From assembly GCA_045643285.1 (NCBI GenBank), contig JAZUKN010000101.1, forward strand, positions 62,001 to 126,000: a DNA stretch of 64,000 nt, given 5' to 3'. The notes under the pieces are model-generated. The model did not search any database. It saw only the letters and a list, made by a program, of their open reading frames with translations, and was not told the origin of the DNA. Every line of letters begins with the position of its first letter. Positions within the stretch are counted from its first letter, which is position 1. A program made the translations under genes and the position numbers. The DNA is from UMGS1696 sp045643285 (GTDB taxonomy: Bacteria > Bacillota > Clostridia > Oscillospirales > CAG-272). Below are positions 40,878 through 48,843 of this stretch, piece after piece.

Positions 40878-41019
40878 GGCTTGTACCTCGTGTATTTTTG
40901 ATTACAAATTTACAATTTAATATTATAGCAGAGTTTTTAGGAAAAATAAAGGGGTTGAGGGGATTTTTTAGGAAAAATGTTAAAAAGATTCGTGAATGTT
41001 TTTGTTATTTTAAGGAAAC

Positions 41020-41246
41020 AAGGTAGAAAACACTTCGTGTTTTCAAATTATTCTTTTTGTCGCTACGCGCGACAGGCGCACAAGCCGGTGTTCGACTTCG
41101 TCGAAACCGACGCGACGCTCTTGTGAATCACCGCGCTTAGGGGGAAGGTCGCTTCGCTCTATTCACGCCTACCGACTTCGTAAACGAAGTCGTCGAGATG
41201 CGAAGCATCTCGGTTGAACCCCTTTGTTGCAAAGTATTTCTAAATC
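41020..41246 (-). repeat. Multi-hairpin intergenic repeat, copy 3 (inverted)
   Basis: Read on the minus strand it has CTTTGCAACAAAGGGG, GAGATGC-TTC-GCATCTC, GACTTCG-TTTA-CGAAGTC, GGTGATTCACAAGAG, TTCGAC-GAA-GTCGAA, GTCGCGCGTAGCGAC and GAAAACACGAAGTGTTTTC, then TACCTTG. Blocks and order match the other copies, but the loops differ (TTC here, GGA elsewhere). Confidence 0.78.
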
Positions 41247-41337
41247 CATAATTCTACCTATCATTTATTAGCGTTTAAGATTAACTTTGTAATGAGCGGC
41301 AGCGCGCTATTATTAACGATCTAAATCCTCTTCATCG

Positions 41338-41746
41338 TCGTACAAACTTTGTAACAAAGGGAGTCCAGAGGGGAATAGGACGAAGTCCCTTCCCCTTTGG
41401 CGGGGTGATTCACAAGAGGACCACGGCAATGTCCGACCGAGATGCGGAGCATCTCGTCGAGTTCACGGAGTGAACTCGGCTTGTGCGCCGTCCGCGTAGG
41501 ACAGAAACCGAATCCAAACGTTTGGTTTGGATGGATTAAGCCGCCGTCCGCCCGTTCGCAAGCGAACAGGACAGATGAATTAAATTGAAAACGTGAAACG
41601 TTTTCCACCTTTTGCCTATATAAAGTACGAGCAAGTTCGTTCGGCGGGAGACCAATGGTCTCACCAACGGTGGGAAATGACATTTCGCGCGCAACCGTAT
41701 AATTTGTGCAAGTTAAAGAAAAATGATGTTTGCACTTCGTGCAAGT
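41338..41746 (+). repeat. Multi-hairpin intergenic repeat, copy 4
   Basis: The plus-strand copy starts 90 bp after the inverted copy, head to head. It has ACTTTGTAACAAAGGGAGTCC, GGTGATTCACAAGAGG, GAGATGC-GGA-GCATCTC, GAGTTCAC-GGA-GTGAACTC, CCAAACG-TTTGG, CGTTCG-CAA-GCGAAC, GAAAACGTGAAACGTTTTC and CACCTTTTGCCTATATAAAG. The right end has GTGCAAGTTAAAGAAAAATG and a TTGCAC-TTC-GTGCAA hairpin at the birA stop. The region 40950-41746 has no gene. Confidence 0.8.
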
Positions 41747-42505
41747 TTATATCCTCACGCTTATCTGCCCACTCGTGAGCGTGATCTCTTCTCCGCCGAC
41801 AGAGACAATGAGTTCGCCGCGTTCTCCTATTCTTTCCGCACGCCCACGCCGTACTGTTCCGTTCTCCGTGAACGTTATATCTTTGCCGAGCACGACGGAG
41901 CGGCGCACGTACTCGTCCCGGTACGTCGAAAAATCAAACCCGTCGTTGTACAGCACGAGCATCTCTTCCGCTATCGCCGCGCACACGTCCGTTATTTCAG
42001 CATCGCATCCGAGTTCACGGAGCGACACAGCTTTCACGTCTCCGTCGAGCACGGGCGCGGATTCAACGTTCACGCCGATGCCGATGACGAGCGCGGTTGT
42101 TTCCATTTTTTCGTAGTCGTTTTCTGCCTCGACAAGGATGCCGCATAGCTTTTTGCCGCCTGCGTAAATGTCGTTCACCCATTTTATGCCGCAGTCCACA
42201 CCGAACTTCTCAAGCGCATGACTGACCGCCACAGCCGCACAGGACGTCACCATTACAGCGTCGTTTATCGGCGCGGCGCAGGGAAGAACGAGCGTCATAT
42301 AAAGTCCGCCGCCAGGGGAAAGAAACGTTTTCCCCTGCCTTCCGCGTCCTCCGGTCTGCCTCTCTGCTACTATCAGCGCAGGACGGCTGATACCGCAGCG
42401 GCACAGCGTTTTTCCGTCGGTGTTCGTCGATACGGTCTCGCTTTTCACCGTTATGTCAAGCGAAAAAATGTCGCACAGCCGTGCGAGTCCTCTTTCGTCT
42501 GTCAT
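41747..42505 (-). CDS. birA: Biotin-protein ligase (monofunctional BirA)
   Basis: A 252-residue ligase attaching biotin to acetyl-CoA carboxylase or other carboxylases. The catalytic GGRGRQGKTFLSPGGGLYMTLVL and KWVNDIYAGGKKLCGILVE motifs and the C-terminal SH3-like domain are present. The N-terminal DNA-binding domain of bifunctional BirA is absent, so it cannot repress biotin genes. ATG at 42505 has AAGAGG at good spacing; a GTG nine bases upstream is too close to that site. Confidence 0.92.
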   Translation of the reverse strand: MTDERGLARLCDIFSLDITVKSETVSTNTDGKTLCRCGISRPALIVAERQTGGRGRQGKTFLSPGGGLYMTLVLPCAAPINDAVMVTSCAAVAVSHALEKFGVDCGIKWVNDIYAGGKKLCGILVEAENDYEKMETTALVIGIGVNVESAPVLDGDVKAVSLRELGCDAEITDVCAAIAEEMLVLYNDGFDFSTYRDEYVRRSVVLGKDITFTENGTVRRGRAERIGERGELIVSVGGEEITLTSGQISVRI

Positions 42506-42540
42506 CCGTCCCACCTCTTTTTCATATTGTGCTTTCGGTT

Positions 42541-42570
42541 ATTCTATCATTTTCACGACCGTTTTGTCAA
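42541..42570 (-). promoter_or_regulatory. SigA-type promoter of birA
   Basis: Minus strand TTGACA (42570-42565), 18 bp, TAGAAT (42546-42541), 36 bp ahead of the start codon. Confidence 0.65.
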
Positions 42571-42660
42571 TCTCATTCGCTAAGAAAACAATACCGAACG
42601 TTAAAAACGTGTGCGAGTTGTTAATTTTCGCCGAAAGTAACATATTTTTCTGAAAAGTGT

Positions 42661-42689
42661 TGATAATTCGGGAAAATTGTGGTATATTA
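42661..42689 (+). promoter_or_regulatory. SigA-type promoter of pgk
   Basis: TTGATA (42661-42666), 17 bp, TATATT (42684-42689), about 40 bp before the pgk ATG. Confidence 0.72.
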
Positions 42690-42728
42690 TTTGAGTGTAA
42701 AAATTTCTTTTTATAAAGAGGGAAAAAT

Positions 42729-44030
42729 ATGACTTACAACAAAAGATCAATCGAAGACATCGACGTTGCCGGCAAAAGAGTGCTCGTCAGATGCGACTTC
42801 AACGTACCGGTAAAGGACGGCGTAATCACCTCCGATAAGAGAATCACCGAGGCTCTTCCCACTATCAAGTATCTTGTTGAGAAGAACTGCAAGGTCGTTC
42901 TTTGCTCCCACATGGGCAAGCCGCACAACATCAACGACAGCGAAGTAAAGCTCACAAAGAAAGAGATTGCAAAGGTCGAAGAGCTTCCCGAATCCGAAAG
43001 AGCGGCAGCTACGGCTGAGCTTCTCAAAAAGGCTGAGGGCGACCGCAAGAAATTCTCTCTCAAGATCGTTGCAGACAGACTGAACGAGCTTCTCGGCGGT
43101 ATCGTAACATTCGCAGAAGACACTGTAGGTCCCGACGCACAGGCAAAGGTCGCTGCACTTGAGGGCGGCAAGATCGTTCTTCTCGAAAATACACGCTTCA
43201 CGAAAAAAGAAGAAAAGAACGACGAGGGCTTCTCGAAAGAACTCGCAAAATTCGGCGAAGTATTCGTAAACGACGCATTCGGCACTGCTCACAGAGCACA
43301 CGCATCAACGGCAGGCGTTGCTATGTTCGGCGGACTTCCGGCAGTATGCGGTTATCTTATAGAGAAAGAGATCTCCATTATGGGTAAGGCTCTTGAAGAT
43401 CCGAAGAGACCGTTCGTTGCTGTTCTCGGCGGCGCAAAGGTTTCCGACAAGATCGGCGTTATCACGAACCTCCTCGAAAAGGTCGACACGCTCATCATCG
43501 GCGGCGGTATGGCATACACATTCTTCCGTGCTATGGGCAACCAGATCGGCACATCCATCTGCGAAGAAGACAAACTCGACCTCGCTCTCGACCTTATGAA
43601 AAAGGCAAGAGAAAAGGGCGTGAACTTCCTCCTCCCCGTCGACAACGTGATCGGCAGAGAATACAAGGAAGACACCACCTGTATGAGAATCTACTCCGAC
43701 TCCATTCCGGACGGCTGGATGGGTCTTGACATCGGCGAAAAGACGCAGGAGCTTTACTCGAAGTCCCTCTCCGACGCAGGTACTGTTGTTTGGAACGGAC
43801 CTATGGGCGTATCCGAATGGGCGAACTTTGCATCCGGCACAAAGGCAGTTGCAAAGGCTATCGCGGATTCCGACGCTATCTCGATCATCGGCGGCGGCGA
43901 CTCTGCTGCGGCAGTTGAAACACTCGGTTATGCCGACAAGATGACGCACATTTCCACGGGCGGCGGCGCATCTCTCGAATTCCTCGAAGGCAAGGAGCTC
44001 CCCGGCATCGCGTGCCTGCTTGATAAATAA
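42729..44030 (+). CDS. pgk: Phosphoglycerate kinase with an insertion
   Basis: A 433-residue glycolytic kinase making ATP from 1,3-bisphosphoglycerate. Conserved blocks are VLVRCDFNVPVKDG, LCSHMGKP, VNDAFGTAHRAHAST, LGGAKVSDKIGVI, VWNGPMGVSEWANFASGT and IIGGGDSAAAV. It is about 35 residues longer than the usual 395-400; the extra part (about residues 66-108, lysine/glutamate-rich) lies between GKP and the FSL segment of the N-terminal domain. tpiA follows after a structured spacer. Confidence 0.95.
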   Translation: MTYNKRSIEDIDVAGKRVLVRCDFNVPVKDGVITSDKRITEALPTIKYLVEKNCKVVLCSHMGKPHNINDSEVKLTKKEIAKVEELPESERAAATAELLKKAEGDRKKFSLKIVADRLNELLGGIVTFAEDTVGPDAQAKVAALEGGKIVLLENTRFTKKEEKNDEGFSKELAKFGEVFVNDAFGTAHRAHASTAGVAMFGGLPAVCGYLIEKEISIMGKALEDPKRPFVAVLGGAKVSDKIGVITNLLEKVDTLIIGGGMAYTFFRAMGNQIGTSICEEDKLDLALDLMKKAREKGVNFLLPVDNVIGREYKEDTTCMRIYSDSIPDGWMGLDIGEKTQELYSKSLSDAGTVVWNGPMGVSEWANFASGTKAVAKAIADSDAISIIGGGDSAAAVETLGYADKMTHISTGGGASLEFLEGKELPGIACLLDK

Positions 44031-44040
44031 GAAAACAGAT

Positions 44041-44066
44041 AAGGGGAGTGCGCACGCATTCCCCTT
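44041..44066 (+). terminator. Terminator-like hairpin after pgk, no T-run
   Basis: AAGGGGAGTG (44041-44050) pairs with CATTCCCCTT (44057-44066) but is followed by TGATA, so it may instead stabilise or process the pgk mRNA. Confidence 0.45.
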
Positions 44067-44100
44067 TGATATAGAAAAATACATCACGGAAAAGGAACGC

Positions 44101-44252
44101 GGCTTCTTGAAAGAAGCCTGGCAAGAACTTTTATAGGTGAAAAAGCAAGACAAAGAAAGTGCATACCGCACGAGTCCGATTTTTCAAAGGTGTTTCAAGT
44201 CCTCAGAAAATCGTTACAACGGTTTTCAGGGACCACCGAGACCCTGAAAACC
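44101..44252 (+). promoter_or_regulatory. Structured pgk-tpiA spacer with exclusive hairpins
   Basis: GGCTTCT-tgaa-AGAAGCC is at 44101-44118. The segment 44220-44231 can pair either backward with 44201-44213 (2-nt bulge) or forward with 44242-44252 (perfect 11 bp, GGTTTTCAGGG/CCCTGAAAACC). No gene or known riboswitch was recognised in 44031-44315. Confidence 0.5.
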
Positions 44253-44315
44253 CACGCCGTGAGAATTGACTAAGTCGAAAATTCATATATTCACATATTT
44301 AATGAGGAAAATAAA

Positions 44316-45086
44316 ATGAAAAAAGAATCGCGTAAGGTTATAATCGCCGGCAACTGGAAGATGAATATGACGCCCTCTGCCGCACGTGAAGCAGTCACAA
44401 AGACTGCTGAGCTTACCGCCGGAAAGAACGGATGCGAAGTAGTGCTTTGCGTACCGTTCGTTGACATCTGCGCCGCAAAGAAAGCCGCAGAGGGAACAAA
44501 CGTAAAAATCGGCGCGCAGAACGTCCATTTCGAGAAAAAAGGCGCGTTCACGGGCGAGATCTCCGCTGATATGCTCGTTGAGTGCGGCATCGAATACGTT
44601 ATTGTCGGTCACTCCGAAAGAAGACAGTATTTCGGTGAAACGGACGAAACAGTCAACAAGAGAGCGAAAGCAGCTCTTGACGCAGGACTCAAAGTTATCC
44701 TCTGCCTCGGCGAAGTTCTTGCAGAACGTCAGTCCGGCATCACCGAAGAGATCGTTTCCATGCAGACAAAACTCGACCTAGCAGGCATCCCGGAAGAGCA
44801 GATAGGCAACGTCATCATCGCATACGAGCCCGTATGGGCTATCGGCACGGGACTGACCGCAACACCCGACCAGGCTGAAGAAGTTTGCGCTATCATCCGT
44901 AAGGTCGTCGCAGGTCTGTACGGCGAAAAGGTCGCTGACGGCATGACTATCCAGTACGGCGGCTCGATGAACGACGGCAACGCGGCAGAGCTTCTCGCAA
45001 AGGTCGACGTTGACGGCGGTCTTATCGGCGGCGCGTCCCTCGTTCCCGAAAAGTTCTCGAAGATCGTAGACGCAGCGCAGAACTGA
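44316..45086 (+). CDS. tpiA: Triosephosphate isomerase
   Basis: A 256-residue TIM-barrel enzyme interconverting dihydroxyacetone phosphate and glyceraldehyde-3-phosphate. Catalytic motifs are IAGNWKMN (lysine), VGHSERRQYFGE (histidine) and AYEPVWAIGTG (glutamate); the phosphate loop is QYGGSMNDGNA. The length is standard. It pairs with pgk upstream, as in many Firmicutes glycolytic clusters, without gap or gpmI here. A strong terminator follows. Confidence 0.97.
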   Translation: MKKESRKVIIAGNWKMNMTPSAAREAVTKTAELTAGKNGCEVVLCVPFVDICAAKKAAEGTNVKIGAQNVHFEKKGAFTGEISADMLVECGIEYVIVGHSERRQYFGETDETVNKRAKAALDAGLKVILCLGEVLAERQSGITEEIVSMQTKLDLAGIPEEQIGNVIIAYEPVWAIGTGLTATPDQAEEVCAIIRKVVAGLYGEKVADGMTIQYGGSMNDGNAAELLAKVDVDGGLIGGASLVPEKFSKIVDAAQN

Positions 45087-45123
45087 AGTAATAAGTAATA
45101 AGAAATAGGTAAGAAGTAAAACA

Positions 45124-45160
45124 AAGCAAGTGCGAGCTATAATTTGCACTTGCTTTTTTT
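45124..45160 (+). terminator. Terminator after tpiA
   Basis: AAGCAAGTGC (45124-45133) pairs with GCACTTGCTT (45146-45155), followed by TTTTTG. Confidence 0.88.
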
Positions 45161-45207
45161 GTTCGTTTGTGCTAACATATTTACGAATAAAATCAACCGA
45201 GGACTAT

Positions 45208-46020
45208 ATGCTGAAATCGAATTTACATACACATTCGATCTTTTCGGACGGACACAACACGCCGCGCGAAATGATCGAAGAGGCACTCTCCTGCGGATTT
45301 GACGCTATCGGTTTTTCCGACCACAGTTACACGCCGATGCAGGCGGATGCGTGCGTCACACCGGGAACGGAGAAGCTCCGCGCGGAAGAGCTGAAAACGC
45401 TGAAAGCCGAATACGCCGACAGGATCCGCGTCTACGACGGGATCGAGCTTGATTTTCATTCGACCTTGCCCGATATGGACTACGACTATGTGATCGGCTC
45501 CGTTCATGAGATCACCGTCGGTGAGAGATCTGTCGAGGTCGACAACGGACGCGACAATCAACAGCGCGCGATAGACGAAGTGTTCGGCGGCGATCCCGTC
45601 AATATGGCTGTCAGCTATTTCGGTACTGTCGCAGAACATATCCGCAAAAACAGCCCTGATTTTGTCGGGCACTTTGATCTTGTGACGAAATATTCGCTCG
45701 TCGATGAGAGTGACAAACGGTACATCGGGGCGGCGCTGGATTACGTGCGCGAGATAATGAAGTACTGCACGACTTTTGAAGTCAATACCGGCGCGATAGC
45801 GAGAAAGCTGCGTACCGTTCCGTACCCTGCGCCGTTCATCATGGACGAGATCGGGCGGCTCGGCGGGCGGTTCGTCGTAACGTCCGACTGCCACTACAGG
45901 GAACGGATGACGATCGGCTATGACACAGCCGAAGAAATGCTCGCGTCTCACGGATTCCGGAAAAATCCCGACGGGGAGCTGAACAGCCGTGTCCGCGGTA
46001 TCGAAATATGGGAAAAATAA
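45208..46020 (+). CDS. hisK: Histidinol-phosphatase, PHP family
   Basis: A 270-residue PHP-fold phosphatase that fits the histidinol-phosphatase (HisK-type) group. Metal motifs are NLHTHSIFSDG, GFSDHSYTP, YDGIELDFH, GSVHEI, FVGHFDLVTKY and TSDCHYRE. ATG at 45208 has GAGGAC upstream; the preceding open frame overlaps the tpiA terminator. The first PHP protein in this window (417-1145) is a distant relative. No other his gene is near, so the histidine role rests on family resemblance. Confidence 0.8.
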   Translation: MLKSNLHTHSIFSDGHNTPREMIEEALSCGFDAIGFSDHSYTPMQADACVTPGTEKLRAEELKTLKAEYADRIRVYDGIELDFHSTLPDMDYDYVIGSVHEITVGERSVEVDNGRDNQQRAIDEVFGGDPVNMAVSYFGTVAEHIRKNSPDFVGHFDLVTKYSLVDESDKRYIGAALDYVREIMKYCTTFEVNTGAIARKLRTVPYPAPFIMDEIGRLGGRFVVTSDCHYRERMTIGYDTAEEMLASHGFRKNPDGELNSRVRGIEIWEK

Positions 46021-46050
46021 TTTACGGAAAAATATACGGAGGATAATAAA

Positions 46051-47226
46051 ATGTTTTTCGGAAAAGCTCTGACAACAGCCGTTGCGGCACTCACATTGAT
46101 CACATCGGTCTTTACGCCTCTCGGAAATAAGACAATGAGGGACATCGGTAAGCTACCGAACGGAGAAACGACCGAGATCACTGAAATTGAGGAAGAAAAG
46201 GTTATCGTCACCGAGGAAGAAGCGCAGGAAAAAGCATCCGAGCTTTCAGCACTGCGCAGAAAATACCTGCCGAGTATAATCTGCTTCGGCGACTCACTGA
46301 CGTACGGCGCAGGCGGAAACGGTACGACTTACCCGAAAACGCTTGAAAACCTCATCAAAGAGAACATTACCGAAAAATACGATCTCAAGAAGATCATGAA
46401 CGCCTCCGACGAATCTGACGTCGACTGGACGAAGTACACGACAAGCAAAGTCGGCGTTATCAACTACGGCATCGGCGGCGAAAGAAGCGACACGATCTGC
46501 GGACGTGCCGGCGTTATCCCGTTCACCGTCAAGGGCTTTACTGTTCCTGCGGAGGGCGGAAAGATTCCCGTTGAATTTGAAGAAAAAGGCGGTCAGAAGG
46601 TAATGCCGCTTTTGCAGGGTGACGGAGGCGTCAACCCCGTTACTCTCGGTGACCTGAGAGGCACGCTGTCCTTTGAATACATAAACGACGACGGAAATGT
46701 GCAGTATTATTTCACACCGTCAAAGGTTTTCGAGGAATATATCTTCGCCGACGGAACGGAAATGATCTGTTCGGCTTCCGATAAGTACAAAGACAGCCTC
46801 ATGGTCATCATGATGGGCGGCAACGGCGGTCATAACACGCTCGACGAACTGATCGAACAGTACAGAAAGATGCTCGGAAGACAGGAATCGAACGCCGAGA
46901 GATATATTATCGTAGGCTACCACGGCACGCTCGGCGCACTCACACGCTATCCGGACGTTGAAGAACGCTTCAAGGCGGAATTCGGAGACCACTATATCTC
47001 GCTTGCCGACTATTTCTTCTCCGAGGACGCACTGAACGACGCAGGTATCGAGATCACCGACGAGCTGCGCGCGGAATTTGAGTCCGGCAAATGCCCGACG
47101 GTGTTCCTCTCCGACGCTGTTCACTTCAACGCGACTGGATATGAGCTGATCGGCAAGCTGATATACGAAAGAATGGACGCGCTCGGATACTTCGACGAAG
47201 TAAAGACCGCGTACTGCATCGACTGA
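46051..47226 (+). CDS. Secreted SGNH/GDSL hydrolase, paralogue 1
   Basis: A 391-residue esterase-fold protein. An N-terminal hydrophobic segment (ALTTAVAALTLITSVF) suggests export or anchoring, followed by an acidic stretch. The block I motif is CFGDSLTYGAG (nucleophilic serine), block II is NYGIGGERSDT, block III is MMGGNGGHN, and block V is DAVHFNATGY (catalytic Asp/His). A region of about 100 residues between blocks II and III (PFTVKGFTVPAEGG..) is an insertion shared with the next gene. Likely acts on esterified glycans at the surface. Confidence 0.82.
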   Translation: MFFGKALTTAVAALTLITSVFTPLGNKTMRDIGKLPNGETTEITEIEEEKVIVTEEEAQEKASELSALRRKYLPSIICFGDSLTYGAGGNGTTYPKTLENLIKENITEKYDLKKIMNASDESDVDWTKYTTSKVGVINYGIGGERSDTICGRAGVIPFTVKGFTVPAEGGKIPVEFEEKGGQKVMPLLQGDGGVNPVTLGDLRGTLSFEYINDDGNVQYYFTPSKVFEEYIFADGTEMICSASDKYKDSLMVIMMGGNGGHNTLDELIEQYRKMLGRQESNAERYIIVGYHGTLGALTRYPDVEERFKAEFGDHYISLADYFFSEDALNDAGIEITDELRAEFESGKCPTVFLSDAVHFNATGYELIGKLIYERMDALGYFDEVKTAYCID

Positions 47227-47239
47227 CGGATGTAAGAGA

Positions 47240-48262
47240 ATGGTAAAGGGAATCGTATCAGCCGCACTTGCGGTACTGACGCTCTTTTCGCCGTTTTCGT
47301 CGTATCTCAGGCAAGAGAAAAGTGCGGCGAACGAGGCAGGACAGAAAACTGAACAAACTTGCGCTGTCCCGGGTATCATCTGTTGGGGTGACTCGCTGAC
47401 TGTCGGTGCAGGCGGAGACGGAGTGAACTATCCGGACGTACTGCACGATGAGATAAAATCAAGACTCGGCGCGGAAGTCAATGTCGTGAATATGGGAGTC
47501 GGCGGAGAAACGTCGGCGACGATCGTCGGCAGAAGCGGCACGGAGCCGTTCAGAGTGCAGGCGTTCACGGTACCGGAAGAATGCGTACCGGTTCAGATAA
47601 AGCTGTACTCCGAATATAAAAAGAGAATGCTTCCGCTTATCAGAGACGAGAGAGGCGTGAATCCCGTGACTATCGCCGGAATTGAGGGTATAATCACGGA
47701 GGAACGCACGTCTGTGTGGGAATGGACGAAGTATTTCTTCACGCGCGCGGAAGCCGGTGAAGCCGTTGAAATCGAAAAAGGCACACCCGTCATCACGGAT
47801 GTGTCGGATAAATACCTCGACTACGTGAACGTCGTGTTCATCGGCACGAACGGCGACTTCAAAAACGCCGATGAACTAATAGAACAGCAGAAAGCCATCC
47901 TCTCGCGTAATACCGAAACGCCGGAGAAGTATATCGTCGTCGGCATATATAAACTGAATAACGCACAAGTGAAGAAAGCGTACGGAAAAGAAGATCACGA
48001 AGCACTTGAAGCGGCAATGGAAGCGGAGTACGGCGAGAGATTCCTCAATTTGCGCGAATATCTGACAACGGACGCGCTCTCCGACGCGGGAATAGAGCCG
48101 ACGGACGCGGATATTGCGGAGATCGGAGAGGGAAGAGTACCGTCGTCACTGCTCGTCGATGACGGACTGCACCTCAACGCGACGGGATACACCCTGCTCG
48201 GAAAGCTGATATATGAGAGAATGGACGCGCTGGGGTATTTTGAAGTAAGAGATAATAAATAA
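47240..48262 (+). CDS. Secreted SGNH/GDSL hydrolase, paralogue 2
   Basis: A 340-residue tandem paralogue of the preceding gene, 13 bp downstream. It has a hydrophobic N-terminus (VSAALAVLTLFSPFSSYL) and CWGDSLTVGAG, NMGVGGETSAT, FIGTNGDF and DGLHLNATGY as the SGNH blocks. Both paralogues share the PFRVQAFTVPEE and VNPVT segments and the end LIYERMDALGYF. It is shorter because the acidic stretch after the signal is missing. The pair is probably co-transcribed. Confidence 0.82.
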   Translation: MVKGIVSAALAVLTLFSPFSSYLRQEKSAANEAGQKTEQTCAVPGIICWGDSLTVGAGGDGVNYPDVLHDEIKSRLGAEVNVVNMGVGGETSATIVGRSGTEPFRVQAFTVPEECVPVQIKLYSEYKKRMLPLIRDERGVNPVTIAGIEGIITEERTSVWEWTKYFFTRAEAGEAVEIEKGTPVITDVSDKYLDYVNVVFIGTNGDFKNADELIEQQKAILSRNTETPEKYIVVGIYKLNNAQVKKAYGKEDHEALEAAMEAEYGERFLNLREYLTTDALSDAGIEPTDADIAEIGEGRVPSSLLVDDGLHLNATGYTLLGKLIYERMDALGYFEVRDNK

Positions 48263-48750
48263 TAGGTAAGAAGTAGACAGAATGAGTATAAGTCTTGCAT
48301 TTACTTTGTAACAAAGGGGATTCCAACCGAGATGCGGAGCATCTCGCCGACTTCGTTTACGAAGTCGGTAGGCGTGAATTGACGTCAGTCCTTCCCCCTT
48401 TGGTGGGGTGATTCACAAGAGGTCAACATTTGACCAACCGAGATGCGGAGCATCTCGTCGAGTTCACGGAGTGAACTCGGTTGTGCAGCCGTCCGCCCGT
48501 TCGCAAGCGAACAGGACAAAACCGATGCCAAACGTGCGGTTTGGACAAATGAAGCCGCCGTCCGCCGCGTATACATACGCAGGACAGAAAGATTATTTGA
48601 AAACGTCGCAGACGTTTCCTTCCTTTTGCCGCAAAAGCGTCGCTTTTCTCTCTCCTTCCACCGCAAGCGATCCCCCTCCCTCAAAGAGGGCGGCTTATTG
48701 AAGCGTTCGTGGGACTGGAAGCCGAAAGATTTGTGCAAGTTAAAGAAAAA
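48259..48750 (+). repeat. Multi-hairpin intergenic repeat, copy 5
   Basis: The longest copy: AATAGGTAAGAAGTAGAC head, ACTTTGTAACAAAGGGG, GAGATGC-GGA-GCATCTC twice, GACTTCG-TTTA-CGAAGTC, GGTGATTCACAAGAGGTC, GAGTTCAC-GGA-GTGAACTC, CGTTCG-CAA-GCGAAC, GAAAACGTCGCAGACGTTTCC and CTTCCTTTTGCC. It contains a degenerate CTCTCCTTCCACCG..CCCTC piece of the MITE-like class near 48650-48690 and ends in TTGTGCAAGTTAAAGAAAAA, followed directly by array C. Confidence 0.8.
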
Positions 48751-48832
48751 ATGATATACGCTCCGCGTATGATATCGCTCCGCGATGATATCACTTCGTG
48801 ATGATATACGCTGCGCGTATGATAAATGGAGG
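48751..48832 (+). repeat. Linker-hairpin array C (ATGATAT)
   Basis: Successive hairpins ATACGC-TCC-GCGTAT, ATCGC-TCC-GCGAT, ATCAC-TTC-GTGAT and ATACGC-TGC-GCGTAT are joined by GAT, giving a periodic ATGATAT linker. The last unit runs into the GGAGGT ribosome site of the next gene. Confidence 0.85.
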
Positions 48833-48843
48833 TAATATTTCCC

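Noticed and set aside
40878..41019. T-box leader upstream of serS
   Set aside because: No T-box sequence, specifier loop or terminator/antiterminator pair was seen; the same holds upstream of metG.
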